NCBI RefSeq assembly: GCF_932526225.1
Contig: NC_064041.1
Location: 2,740,699 to 2,804,698, forward strand
Origin: Nematostella vectensis
Lineage: Eukaryota; Cnidaria; Anthozoa; Actiniaria; Edwardsiidae
Length of the DNA stretch: 64,000 bases
Direction of reading: 5' to 3'
Below the pieces are notes generated by a model, which saw nothing but the letters and a program-made list of their open reading frames with translations, had not been told where the DNA came from and did not search any database. Each line of letters opens with the position of its first letter. Position 1 is the stretch's first letter. Position numbers and translations under genes: made by a program. Shown here one piece after another: positions 48,351 to 60,639 of the stretch.

Positions 48351-49005
48351 AAACGATGGATATAGATGTTTAACTTTGTTGCCAATCCTGGGGGAATACC
48401 ATTATGGGGCAACGAATACAGAGCAGTCTCATTAATTTGAATGTCCTTATAAAGAGGATTGTGTTGCATCATTAGCCACTCTAGAGCTTTAGCTACTTTC
48501 TGCCGTCTAACATACACATCTTTAAATGTACTGTCTTTACCTTTAACTTTCGGAATTACAACAGATAATTCATTAGGGAATCTAGGCAATGTTGACGCAA
48601 GCTCTTTTACATTTTGGGGTAAATTTATACAATGCCCTGAATATCCTCTCTGCCCACCTGGTTTTATATAAACTCTCATGATTGGGAGAGCACGGGCAAT
48701 AAGCATTTTTTGTATTTGAGTTAAGTCCTGTAATTCATTTGGTATTTGACTAGGAATAATAAAATTTTGTTCTGAAAACTGTTTTGGACATAGCTTATCC
48801 TTGGAGCATCGTGCACAAACATAAGGGTTACTCAACCTAGCATTAACATTCAGTGACCATGCTTCTTTGCAAATACAACAATGACATAATTTATATTGAA
48901 TAGATTGGTAAAACTTGACATATTCGATTTTGCCCAATTATTTTCATGAAGAAAACCATTCTTATAAGGATCAGATTTCTTTAAATATGCTTTTTGTGCA
49001 TCTGC
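48351..49005 (-). pseudogene. Helitron protein fragment, DUF6570 region (copy B)
   Basis: Same fragment as 24281-24935, with the same one-base frameshift and the same truncation at the foldback. The damage therefore predates the duplication. Confidence 0.8.
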
Positions 49006-49766
49006 AGTTGGGCAATTCCACATGAGAAGTGTTAAAATAAATAATTTTCACAGTGATTTAGAGTGAATTATTGCCTCTAGTGCATTATATACATATTGGA
49101 GTTTGTAAAAAAAAATTTTGCTGATGTTGAACAACGCTGTACTCAGGGGGGGGGGGGGGCACTTAAAACATGTACATAGGTGTACTTCATTCATCAAGAA
49201 AACAACTTGCCACATTGAACATTTCAAGCAATAAAATCATGCTTGAAAAATGTTTTCAGCCAAAAACAAAAACATGGCTATAAATACTTTACTTCAAACA
49301 ATTTGGTATCAATTAATATTTTATCAAAATTATTCCAATAAATAAATATTGAGATTCCAATTTTTGTCATTGACGTTACATAACGTCCGTGACATTTTGT
49401 TCATATTTTTACTTTAATTGAAAAACTAATAGAAGAATAAAAAGATCCTTCCTGCTGGTAAGTTATTGGTACTAGGGATACGCAATTATGGATATAAAAC
49501 ATCAGTGTACAACCTTCAAAGACCACATGAAGCCAAAGTTTCAAGTCACAGACGTTACAGTTTCAACATTCTTCTTAAGTCTCAATTTTGAATAGGAAAA
49601 TCATTGTTAATGTACAGGCTTGGCTAACAAAAAAAACTTGGCTGTTTTGATACATAAATGCCTATTGAACAACAAAATGTGTCAATCACCAAAAAGTCAA
49701 TTTCCTATCCTGAATGGATGATATAATCGGCTAAAGAGTGTTCATAGTACAGTAGGTTGTCTGATG

Positions 49767-50441
49767 TCACTTGGAGACTTTCTTGAATCTACTGACAAGC
49801 TTGAAAAGTTTCTCAACATCAGAAAGTTCTGGAATGGCAAATGGTCCACTAATAAAACTAGGGACAGTCATCGGACAATAAAATATGGTTGAGACGTGAA
49901 CCTTGGTCACATCTTCCCTTCTTGGCCAGTGAAAAGTGGTTGCTCCGACTTTGTACAGGAACTTGAAGTTGACATGTGTTGCAGTGGCATCCAATACTCG
50001 ACCAATGTAAAAGTTCTTTACATAATCTACGGCATAGTATTCCCCTTGTTGAATGGGCAATAGTGGGATGGGTGAAAGCCTTTTTTGGTGTAGCTCTTGA
50101 ACCATCAGTATGCGGTATGCAGGGATGTCTTGCTGGGTAACCATCTTTCACTTGGTTGCAAGACATCTTGCATATATACAAGTAAATACACCAAAGTCAA
50201 ATGAATTCACCTGTTGGGGAATCTCATAAGGCTTATTGGTATAAAAAGACCACTGGTCTATGGTGATTGACTTGTCTACTTCTTTAAGAAAAAACATCAT
50301 CTTGTCTACCTGCGTAGTTGCTGTCGGCTTGATATAATTCTGGGGCAAACTGTCAATGATAACGATGGTCTTCTCTTTTGGAAGTACTACTCCCAGGAAC
50401 CAATGCTCACTGTTTACTGGATTGCAAGGAAACAACACCAT
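49767..50441 (-). pseudogene. Transposase C-terminal part with C48-like domain (copy B)
   Basis: Same as 25697-26371: Phe at the nucleophile position (50193-50195) and the in-frame TGA at 50148-50150. Confidence 0.7.
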
Positions 50442-50547
50442 ATTTTACTCAAGTAGATTGCCCTTTCCCTTCAGAAGCTCTTCCAACTTCTTGTTTTCTA
50501 CACCTCTCTCAAATTCCTCCCATCCAAATACCTCCACATTAGTGCTT

Positions 50548-51006
50548 TCACTTTTGATAGGAGTCAATCACAAAATTTGAGTGCCATTTCATCTTATCTT
50601 TAGGCAGTTTTCCCTCCACTTCCTTCAGGTCCTGCATATTGATTAATGGGTCACCCTCAAATGCAACTCCCTCACCTATTATCAGCTGTACCAGGGTACT
50701 AGTACATGGGTTACACTCAAATTCTGTACAATGTTCCTTTAGATTGTTCTTAATCTCTTTCGGCAACCCAAGCTGAATCAGGATATCACCACCGCTGCCT
50801 TGAGAAAGAGTATCATCATTGCTATGATGAGTAGAGTCACCGTCCTCATCCATTTCACATATCTCCAAGTCACTATCTATGACCCTGTCCATGTCACTCT
50901 CTGTATCACTATCCTCGCTGCTTTCATCAGTGGCCACACTTCCACCACTCTCATCAGCTGAACTCTCACCCCAAGATATATCTTGATTCCCATGCAAATG
51001 GATCAC
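50548..51006 (-). pseudogene. Acidic linker of the transposon protein (copy B)
   Basis: Counterpart of 26478-26936. Confidence 0.55.
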
Positions 51007-51030
51007 TTTATGGGCAGAACATTGACTTGA

Positions 51031-51994
51031 TTATAGGCGACAGTGCAGACTAGGTCCCTCACTCGGCTCCAAGCAATGGATCTTTGCTATACCAGGTATA
51101 GGCTTTGCCTCTAGAAAGCAATTATCAAGCCCAAGTTTGATGCTAGCTTTGATTATATCTGCCTTGAGAAAAAGATGAGTAGAGATGGCAGTATACATTA
51201 CATTAGCAACTTTGGCAAATTCCTCAGCATTCCCCACTCTTGGCACTTTCATCTGTGTCATCTAGACACTGCTGTCCACACGACCCTTTTGACAGTCCCT
51301 CCTAATCTATCGACTACCCCTTTTCCATGCGATGATGCGAAAAAATGCCAATTGATCTTGACGCTGTTTTGTTGCAGTGTTTGGTAAAAGTTTGCCATGT
51401 ACCTGTTTTTAAATTGGGAGCTGGGACCATCTGAAAAGATATCAACACTTGCAACCTGTGGGAACATCTCTTTTAACAAAGTATTAATAGTATAGTCCAT
51501 GAAGACTGTTATTGATTGCTTGTCATGGTTGTGATCATCGGTGACTATAACATGGGAGTTACAGGTTGTGTCAGTGTTGGCTGAATCTTTTGTCCATATG
51601 GCTACTGCGAACAATGTCACCTGTTCTTGGCATCAATGCGCTGGTTGGATTTCATCCTGGTGCTGGCATGTTTAATTTTCTGAGAAATCTAAATGTACAA
51701 CTGCTTCATTTTCATTTAAGTTGGCAATACAGTCTTCAAAAAAGGCTGATTGCTTCCTCTTGATGAACACATGCTTTAAAAAGCTAGGGATTTTCTCACT
51801 CAGACAATATAGGGCCTCTTCTACAGTTCCCTCCTTGATTGTTTTCTGCATTTTTGTTACATTTTTAGGCTTGCCCTGTTTTGTGTCTATAGTGTTAGTA
51901 ACCCTTTCCCATTGACTCCACTTTACAACATCATCTAAAGGGGCATCTTCTTTAATGCCATCCAGCCACTTGGGACAGTCGACACATTTCCCCA
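51031..51994 (-). pseudogene. DDE-type transposase core, decayed (copy B)
   Basis: Counterpart of 26961-27924, with the three Asp codons at 51687-51689, 51429-51431 and 51309-51311 and the same frame breaks. Confidence 0.7.
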
Positions 51995-52640
51995 GTTAGA
52001 ATTATTTCATATTCACATTTCCTAGCCCATATGAAGCCAATTTTTAAAAATCTGAACATTTCAAGAATAGACGAGATCCACTACTTGGAGACAGCTACTT
52101 TTATGTATAGGTTAACTCACGGTATATTACCAAACATTTTGGTCACTATTTTAAAAAATGAAACAGTCACATTCTTACAGTACCCGAACTTCAAATAATC
52201 TTTACATTAAATTCAAAAAAACTTCATTTGGACAGCAATCCATTTCTTATATAGGGAAAAAGCTGTGGAACAATTTGAATTCTGAAATAAAATCAAAACC
52301 AAGCATTCCATCTTTCAAAACGAGCATACGGAAACAGCTTATTGATGACCTGGGGCATGATTCATAATGTTTGATAAAATAACTGGATGATTGCTTGTGA
52401 TTTATAATCAGCATAGTTATACTTGATCACCAATGACATGTAATGATTTAAAAAAGTGTACTGTGTTAATCACATCTTAAGAGCCAAATAAAAAACAACT
52501 TTGAAAACTCTGAAAACTATAAAAGGATCCTATAATTACAAGCTTTGCTTCCTTTAGAATCCTTTCCATTTGCATATAAATTCAATGTAATTACATAGAA
52601 AATGTATCAAGTGAATGGATAAATAAATGAATGGAATGGA
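51995..52640 (+). mobile_element. 5'-truncated LINE tail (copy B)
   Basis: Counterpart of 27925-28570, with the same frameshift. Confidence 0.75.
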
Positions 52641-53466
52641 ATCATGCAATCCTCTTTGCCACTGTCACAAACAAATTGGTCGACAAATGATCCAGAATAT
52701 GCTGCAAAGCTGGAAAGCTCCTTACTGAGACAATCACAAAGACACTTCACATTCTCATGGTGCATGCAAAGACAGACTTCTCTTGGCATTGAGGACTGCA
52801 GCAAAACATTAACTGGCCGCAGTGAACTAAATTTACTTAGACCTATCTTTATACTAGGATGCTCTGTCTGAAACAATCCAAATGTTTCTTTTAAAGACCA
52901 TATCAAATGTCTCTTTTGAAGTTTGGATTTCTTGCCATCCTTTCTGACGATTACAAATTCACGCCATCCTGGGGCCTGACGGGAGATTGAGTCCAAAAAA
53001 TAGAACTTCTATACGCTTTTAACTGTAAACTCATCGATTTTGTTGTTGCCTGAACTGCATGATTTCTGCTCTTTCAATGACACACCAGCAGATTTTGCAA
53101 GTTTTCAAACAACTGCACTTCTTTTTCTAGGGCTGTGTGGGAGATGTGGTGTCACCTTGTGAACTACTTTTCCTAATGCTTGGGGGTCTTGTAAGCAGCC
53201 TTGATGTCATTTAAATTATGCTGAACTGGAGTAGAAATTCCTTTGGCAGCTTGCTTTTTCAATAATTGATGTAACCTCACTCTTTCTCTGCCTTTGATTC
53301 TCTGCCTTCCGGCCTCCAGTGGACTCAAAGTCTTTTTTCGACTCTCGCATTTCCTTTGCCTATCTTTAGCTTTATACGCTGCAGGTTTAGCTGGATTTGC
53401 TCTAATTTTGTTCCTGTACTTTCGGTTTCTTTCTGCTCCACTTAGGGATTTTTTGAATGGATTCAT
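52641..53466 (-). pseudogene. Transposase N-terminal part, decayed (copy B)
   Basis: Counterpart of 28571-29396, with the probable start ATG at 53466. Confidence 0.65.
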
Positions 53467-54062
53467 TTTGAGTATTCCCCTGAGTACCATGCTCAGGTGC
53501 ATGAGCAAAAGGTCAGAACTGCTGAACACAAATATGGCTGTCATTTATGATAACTAAATGCTCCAATTGTATCACATATTCTTAAGCTAAAGCAGTAAAA
53601 GTAAACAGAACGCCAAATTTTGGTTAAAAATCACATGCTGTAACGTCTGTGACATTCATTGTAACGTCTGTGACAACACTTAACAAAAGCTGCTGAATTA
53701 GTAATAAAAAAATCAAAAAAATAACTTTATAGTTAGCAAGCATGTTACCCAGGCTAGACACTTCTGCTGTGTTTTTTTTTTATGAAAAAGATTGAAAGTT
53801 CACAGGAATCGAGGTTTTATCTGAATGTAATAGAATATTGGTTGTTTTCATGTAACGTCTGTGACATTAATTGTCCTGTCTATTTTTCTGTCACCAAAAA
53901 GGAAATTTTGGGAATGTCTACTACTCATGTAATACATTAATGCTGATCCATTTATGTATTAAAGTAAAGCCAAATAAATTGTGTTAAAATACTTTTTTCA
54001 TAAGGTTTAACATGGAAAATTGTGTCTGAATGTAACGTCCGTGATGGTGGAATTGCCCAGTT

Positions 54063-54771
54063 TTAGATTTTTCTTCTGCTTTATTTAACTTTCTAGTATG
54101 ATAAAATTCTTGTCTTTTTGCAATTCTTTTTTGTGCATCTTGCTTAGATTCACATGATCTATTTATATGTTATTGCTTTCTTTGTTTATCTAATCTTCTT
54201 TCTTTACTATCACTTCCCTCACATAAACAGTTTAGCTTTCTTTTTAAGCCTCTAAGTGCATTTCTGTGTTCTGCATTTGCAATTGGTACTGCAGCTACAT
54301 AATGCAAATTGTTAATATATCCCAAAAATATAGTCCTCATTCCTTGTGGTGACCCATCTGGTGTTGTAATAGTTGCTTGTGATGCATTTGGGTTAGAGTC
54401 GGTAATATGAATTATGAGATTGAAAGCATTAGCTACTGTTTGAATGATTATATTATCACACCAAGTGTGTGGTTTAGACATTTCTTGGATATAACTTTGC
54501 CAATTATTGTCAAAAATGCTTTCAACATAGAGCTCTGGGTGATCATTCAAATGTGCAATTCCTGCCAAACGAATGTCATAGTGCAAATCTGGTTTGCCAA
54601 ACAATTGAAAACTAAAAGCTTGAAAGAAGCAGGCACCTGAACCACCAACATCCAATGGTTGTAGGCCAACAAGAGTCAGTTTTCTAGTTAATATTTGCCA
54701 TGGAGAAGTCTTGGATTGAAGGATTGAAGGATCATCCCTCCACTCAAACTTTTATATTTCTTTGGAAGCAT
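54063..54771 (-). pseudogene. Helitron N-terminus with OTU domain (copy B)
   Basis: Counterpart of 29993-30701, with the same 8-bp duplication (54713-54728) and in-frame TAA (54170-54172). Confidence 0.82.
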
Positions 54772-55002
54772 TTGATCAGTATTACTAAAGATACGTGTAT
54801 GTCATATATTTTGCTTTTCCATTTGAAGCAGCATGCTGTTTCCTTCTAATCATTACACAAAATCTGCTAAAAAAACACTCCTTTCTGTAGATAAAATCAA
54901 CAAAAAGTTGCTTGTAGTTTGTGATGAATAAGTAAATCGTAGAAGATTTCGGTATGGTTTTTCTGAGTGAGGCTTTACATTTGTGTCTCTGTCGTCTTTT
55001 GT

Positions 55003-55503
55003 TTAAAACGTGTATAAGTTTTTTCTTCCTATAGCGGGATGGTTCACGGTCTCTTTCGGCATTGTGTTGTTTTGACCTACAGTAGCAAGTTTTCGAACAG
55101 AACTTCTATATGATAACAAATCACAGGGATCCGTAGAAAAACTTTTATGTTCCAATTCATTATGGGTCTTAAATGTTACTATAGCTTCCAAAGTTGTGTA
55201 TTCAGCACAAGTATCTAAGCTTATTTCGTTCTCGTCAACACTGTGCGAAGTACGAATTGCACGACTTTCGATTTCATGTACGCCGTCCAAACTGGGTTCA
55301 TTGATCCCGCAAAGGAGATAATTTTTACCCAAACTGGGTTTATGAAAGCTCAAATAGAGATTCGAAGGTGATGAAAATGACTGCACACGTTTAGTAGCAT
55401 GATGGAATGTGGTCCCGTAATTTCCTCCAATTTGACCTGTAAAAAAGCTTCCTAGAACACGAGAAAACCCTCGTGAAATTTTGCAAAGACTATGGCGATA
55501 CAT
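55003..55503 (-). CDS. Hypothetical 166-codon open frame (copy B)
   Basis: Counterpart of 30933-31433, unchanged. The identity reflects recent duplication and is not evidence of selection. Confidence 0.3.
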   Translation of the reverse strand: MYRHSLCKISRGFSRVLGSFFTGQIGGNYGTTFHHATKRVQSFSSPSNLYLSFHKPSLGKNYLLCGINEPSLDGVHEIESRAIRTSHSVDENEISLDTCAEYTTLEAIVTFKTHNELEHKSFSTDPCDLLSYRSSVRKLATVGQNNTMPKETVNHPAIGRKNLYTF

Positions 55504-55694
55504 GCTATGGAAGCTGCGTAAGTTTTCGATACGATAGGAACGACAACACTCACCTTTCTTGATATAAATCTTGCTCTTTCTTCACCAAAAATCCTCCAAC
55601 AAAAAGTTGAAATCTACGCTGACACAGCACGTTGTTGGAAAACTACTCGGACGCTATCGACAACTTGCGAAATTACTCGGGATTGCGAGGATTT

Positions 55695-55740
55695 CCATAT
55701 ATGGAATATTGACGAGTAGTAGTAGAGGTTCCATATATGG
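55695..55740. promoter_or_regulatory. Pair of perfect CArG boxes (copy B)
   Basis: CCATATATGG at 55695-55704 and 55731-55740; counterpart of the copy A pair. Confidence 0.5.
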
Positions 55741-56485
55741 AGGACGAACATGCAATCGAGGCGAAAAACCATGGATCCAAAGATCCATCTACTAACTGGG
55801 CAGATATGACTGGGCAACGGGCAACACACAACCTGAATAGTGTTGCTGCATAACGGCAGCAATAAGTTGTCAGGAAATGTTCAACTATTCTTGTTTACAT
55901 GAATGAAAGCTCAAAATAATACAGTAAAATAGCTCTCTAATGGTCTTCGTAACCAGAAAAAGTACGATGAACAATAGTTCAGCACAGAAAATATAGTATA
56001 ATGAAAGAAACTCAACATATAAACAAGAAAGCCTATTTTCAACACAGGTATCCCGGAGTTGATGCAAAACCGGAAATAGTAATGCCTAATTATGCATAGA
56101 AACCGCTGAAATCTGAGCCTAAGTACACTCGCACGAGACATCGAACTCGTGAAACAATCTACGTTTAAAATATGGCTTTTATAACTGGAATACTACGGAA
56201 AAAACAAGGTTAATACTCAAAACTATCGGAACATAGGATGCCGGAAACACTGACAAAAGGTAAGGTCGGAATACTTTGCGATTAGCGCATGAAAATACGA
56301 CAAAAGTATCTATGCAAAAACCTACGTGTGACCTGAGATCAATTATGCAAAATTACACAAACAATGCTCAACGATTATACGGTAAAACTCACAATGAGAA
56401 CATAAAAGATTGATCCATCGGTACAATAGGAAATAACTCTAATTGAAACTTATGTCTTTAATTACAGAGCAATGGGAACAAGACG

Positions 56486-56620
56486 CAAAATGGAGAGTCT
56501 ACCTATATACCGAGGTTGGGTTTTACAATTATGTTTTTCACATAACTGCACATGGAGAGTCTACCTATATACCGAGGTTGGGTTTTGCAATTATGTTTTT
56601 GACATAAGTGCGAAATTGAG
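56486..56620 (-). repeat. 63-bp minisatellite, two units (copy B)
   Basis: Same as 32416-32550. It lies about 940 bp left of the longer, oppositely oriented array of the same unit at 57563-58149. Confidence 0.9.
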
Positions 56621-56802
56621 AGTTCATCTTTTATAGTGGCGTCTGTACCATGAGGGTACAGATGTACCCTTTCTAGCCCAAACATTTATTCCATTTTAGA
56701 TTGCAGAACATGTCTTAACGATTCAACTTTTTAAACTCTTTGTAAATACTCAAGTGCAGTAAACGCGCGCATATGTGAAAAACTGAAACTAAAGAAGCAG
56801 TG

Positions 56803-57562
56803 AAGTTTGTCCAATTTTCTCTTAGCACCTAATTATTGGACATATTTGGTTATCTTTGGACGCTACCCGTAGCTATATGCTTATTGCTTTTAAAGTCCAA
56901 GAATACAAAAAGAAAATATTAGGGTTTTTCCAAATTCTAGAATTGCAGTTGAGACCTAAAATTACAATATATTAACTCGCGAAAAAAAATTAATATATAC
57001 TTCAAAGAGGCAAAGCGCATAGCCTGTGTAGAAACGATGGTGTCAAAATCAATTTGATTGGCCGAAAGAAAGCAGACCTTTATCAGTAACACACTGTTAT
57101 CATTAGCACTAGGCTGTTTATCAAACAACGAAAGGGATTATTGGTGGTGGTGGGAGCCAGATTCCTGGTGGTGTCGATTGAGTTTGTGCATATTTTTTTC
57201 AAAGTGTTTTTAAAGTGTATAAAATTCTTACCAACTGCTATCCCTTAAGAGGTGTTTAAGGATTTCCCAATTCTGCTATCTTTTAGAGGAATCACGTCAA
57301 GGGTGGCCCTCTAATCTCCCAAAACGCATTTTACAGAGTCTAAACCACAAGTCAACTGATCGGTTAATACTTCCGGTTTTATTGTCCGTAACGATACAGC
57401 ATCCATCAGTCAATTAAAACGGGCATTGTTCAAGCGATGCTAAATAGAAATGTCAACCAAATGGCTTGACAGTTTACAGAAGAAACCACATCTATCTGAT
57501 TGTGCGCAAATTATATCCAACCTCCTTAAATCGGTAAACTCTCAACAAGTTAAGTAAAAAAT
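56803..57562. other. Unassigned sequence right of copy B
   Basis: No gene, repeat or transposon recognised; AT-rich. It bears no resemblance to the sequence right of copy A. Confidence 0.5.
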
Positions 57563-58149
57563 ATAATTGCAAAATCAAACCTTCGCATATAGGTTGAACT
57601 CTACATTTCGCACTTATGTAAAAAAACATAATTGCAAAAACCAACCTCGGTATATAGGTAAACATACCATTTTGCAATTATGTCAAAAAGATAATTGCAA
57701 AACCCAACCTCGGCATATAGGTAGACTCTCCATTTTGCAGTTATGTCAAAAACATAATTGCAAAAACCAACCTTGGTATATAGGTGAACCTTCCATTTTG
57801 CAGTTATGACACATAATTGCAAAAACCAACCTCGGTATATAGGTAAACCTTTCATTTTGCAATTATGTCAAAAACGTAATTGCAAAAAACCAACCTCGGC
57901 ATAAGGGTAAACCTTCAATTTTGCAGTTATGTCAAAAACATAATTGCAAAAACCAACCTCGGTACATAGGTAAACCTTCCATTTTGCAGTTATGTCAAAA
58001 ACATAATTGCAAAACCCAACCTCGGTACATAGGTAAAACTTCCATTTTGCAGTTATGTCAAAAACATAATTGCAAAAACCGCCCTCGGTATATAAGTGTT
58101 CTGTATATTTTGCAATATTTTTTTCCTGAGAAACATAATTGCAAAATGC
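57563..58149 (+). repeat. 63-bp minisatellite, about nine units
   Basis: Units begin ATAATTGCAAAA, continue with CCAACCTCGGTATATAGG and end near GCAGTTATGTCAAAAAC. Unit lengths are about 57-69 bp with scattered substitutions; the last unit is degenerate. Repetitive open frames in it are by-products. Confidence 0.95.
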
Positions 58150-58815
58150 TATGATCCTCTATAGAAGAAGTTAACTGCGAAATACAGTCATTAAAAGTAA
58201 AGAATCTCGTAAAACAATAAACTAAAGAGTCCTCATAGAAATTGTTCTCATCAAATCCCAGCCTTGCTTTTGAGATAGGAAAGGTTAGACCTAAGCAAGT
58301 AAATAGTAGGACGGACAGGCTATAAACACCGTCTGTCTGCCTGAATTTAGAATACATACGCTAACCTCAAAGCCAACCTCAATACATGCCTTTGAGCGAC
58401 TTCAAACAGATGCAACCAAACTCATTTACAATCATCAAAAGCTGAAATAGTCCCTCTGCTTACTTTCAAGAAGTAGTAGTAGTTTTACAACAACAAAGAA
58501 ATCTGTCTTTGAGAATGGTGATTTTGGAGAGGGGGTTGATAGCGAGTTAGGCCAAAAGGGGCCCATAGGTTCTCCCTCGGCTTTGGGGAGTGAGTTGATA
58601 GCGAGTTAGGCCAAGGGGGTCCCATAGCAAGAGTCCCCCTTTAGTATAAACAAATGGTGCTTGAATATTCTCCAAAGCATAGTTTCTAATTTCTGGTCTG
58701 GATTAGCTGTGCCTTGGCAAGAAGAGCGGAGTGATCCCATACGTGGGAGGGGATGGTAGTTGTTTCAGGGGGAGAGTCTCCTGTAAAGCATGCTGGGTCA
58801 GGGCTAGAGAAAAAT
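58150..58815. other. Unassigned sequence with a short tandem duplication
   Basis: A ~34-bp segment starting GTTGATAGCGAGTTAGGCC occurs at 58535-58567 and 58594-58627. No gene is recognised; a 99-codon minus-strand frame (58058-58357) overlaps the minisatellite and looks accidental. Confidence 0.5.
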
Positions 58816-58875
58816 ATGGCGGACACTACACAGGTTTCGAAAAATACAAAGGGAGGAGCTTTCTCTTTACAGTAG
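58816..58875 (+). CDS. Short ATG frame, possible first coding segment (19 codons)
   Basis: ATGGCGGAC in a fair Kozak context (AAT before it, G after) opens MADTTQVSKNTKGGAF and ends at a TAG (58873-58875). That TAG follows an acceptor-like TTCTCTTTACAG. It could be a first exon of the gene represented at 59061, or an upstream open frame. Weak call. Confidence 0.2.
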   Translation: MADTTQVSKNTKGGAFSLQ

Positions 58876-59060
58876 TTGTTTCTTCAATTTTATTATATTC
58901 TCTTGAAACAATGTGTGTACTCCAGGACCCACGTCCTTGCACTTCGGTTGTTAGCACCGAAACAAAGGCCGCAAAACTGATAACAAGCATTAGTTTCAAG
59001 CTTCGGATAAGTAAACATTTAGTGAGACGTCAAAGTTCCCATATGCAGATAAAATTGTAG

Positions 59061-59312
59061 AAAACGTTTTTGGGCTTTGGATTAAAAAAATCATTAGCCT
59101 ACGGCACCAAATACGGGCTTGGTGTACTTTGCACCTTCAAAACAGGAGAGAAAGTACAAATAGGATGGATACCAGAAAGTCCAGAGAACAAAAACCAAGT
59201 GAAACTGGAAAGTCTTCTCAACTTACCCAATTTTCAAGTCAGATTGGACAGGGCATCATTAAAGCAGTTGACAGAGTCATTTACTAAGGTAGCAATAGCA
59301 ATTATGTGTGAG
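59061..59312 (+). CDS. Candidate exon of an unrecognised gene
   Basis: From AAAACG just after an acceptor-like TTGTAG (59055-59060) the frame reads KTFLGFGLKKSLAYG and on to a helical, charged stretch (LDRASLKQLTESFTKVAIAIMCE). It ends at donor-like GAG|GTAATT (59312) or AAG|GTAGCA (59288), both in phase 0. The TAG at 59058-59060 is in the same frame as an open stretch to the left, so an unspliced reading would have one stop. The balanced amino-acid composition suggests real coding sequence, but no domain is recognised. The exon at 62223 is phase-compatible. Confidence 0.4.
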
Positions 59313-59833
59313 GTAATTAATTGATTTGCCAATTACTTAATTAGATACTTAATCCAACTTATAAACTTATGATATCAGTTTTTGAACAATGTGCATTAAT
59401 GGTCACATGAATAGTTTTGTTCAAGTTTAGTTAAGTATGTATTTTGATCACTGAGTAACAGCACCACATTTTGCCTAAAAAGGTGCTCAACCAATTTAAA
59501 CGAAAATAACAATGTCTTGTTTTCTAACAAGGTAGAATTAATTGGTTGAATAAATGCAATTGCCTAATAAATAACTGTAAATACAAAATAATTTGTGAAT
59601 AATATGGCATAGGCTAGACTGTTTTATTTATACTCTCACTCACTCACTCTTTTTATTTATACACTCGCTCACAATATTGTTTTTTTCTAAAGTCGCCTTA
59701 AGTCGCCCAAAGTCAATAACTTATCTTTGCTAAAGTCACTCAAAGTCACGTCTTGTAACCTTAGGTTTTGCCTATAGTTGCTGAGAGCTGTCCAAAGAAT
59801 CAGTGATTATAGGGCCCGGAGGAGGCCTAATGA

Positions 59834-60013
59834 ATACCATCACGTAAGTCACATATGCACAAATGTAATCAAGGCTTTTTAGTGAAATATAAAGTAACTT
59901 GGCTATTCATGAAAGCTTACGCAGCAACTCGGTTTGATTAGAGAAAAAGGTTGACTTAATATGACAAAACGATGTATCTGAGCTATAAGCTGCTTGAGTA
60001 GCGTTTACTATTC
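59834..60013 (+). repeat. Diverged direct repeat, copy 1
   Basis: Matches 60175-60330 through words such as ACCATCACGT, CACATATGCACAAATGT, TTTTTAGTGAAATATAAA and CGGTTTGATTAG, with many substitutions and small indels. Confidence 0.8.
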
Positions 60014-60174
60014 AATTGTATTATAAAAACTGCGATATATTCATTTTTGCTCACTGCAAGCGGCCATTGAATGCATTTTTCTCTGTTTTTCCATGAATAT
60101 TGCATAACCTTTTTATCAAGATATTTTCCGCTTTGAAATTTAACGCAACATTAATCTAAATTAAAATACCATCA

Positions 60175-60330
60175 CGTGAGCCACATATGCACAAATGTGA
60201 ACACCTTTTTAGTGAAATATAAATTAACTTGGTTATTTACGTAGTTTACTTAGCGACTTGGTTTGATTAGTGAAAGGGTTGACAAAACAATGTATCCGCG
60301 CCATAAGCCGCTTGAGTGGCATTTACCATA
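60175..60330 (+). repeat. Diverged direct repeat, copy 2
   Basis: Partner of 59834-60013, 341 bp downstream. Confidence 0.8.
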
Positions 60331-60639
60331 CCTTTTTGTGTTGACTGATAGGTGTAGTTTTAGGGGGATCTAGGTGTCTTTAGAATGTTTTTTAATGATC
60401 TAAAGATATGTCAATTTTACTGCCATGTAATTAGAAATTGTTTTGGCCCCTCGAAATGGATCAAGCAAGCACTCATTCAATAATATCAAAAATGCAGTAT
60501 GAGAGTTGACAAAATACCAAAACTTGGTGTGAAAAAGGCTGTCAAAGTTCAAGATGTCTTATTTAATGAGATTGCTTTTACAAAAGTCTAATGGTCAATT
60601 TTTATTTTCCTTCATATTAGTTCCGCTATGTATATTTTT

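Larger units (their letters stand above)
49010..54058 (-). mobile_element. 5049-bp TIR DNA transposon in the Helitron gene (copy B)
   Basis: Counterpart of 24940-29988: same ends, same AGTT flanks (49006-49009 and 54059-54062) and same length. Confidence 0.9.
36421..56802. repeat. Segmental duplication, copy B
   Basis: Partner of copy A. It lacks the piggyBac element and five array monomers but is otherwise nearly identical. The right boundary at 56802 is sharp. The left boundary is at or left of 36421. Confidence 0.95.

Noticed and set aside
57567..58154. CQKHNCK...QPRYIG repeat proteins, and a CRISPR-like look of the array
   Set aside because: Translation of a 63-bp minisatellite. The units are contiguous without unique spacers, so it is not CRISPR.
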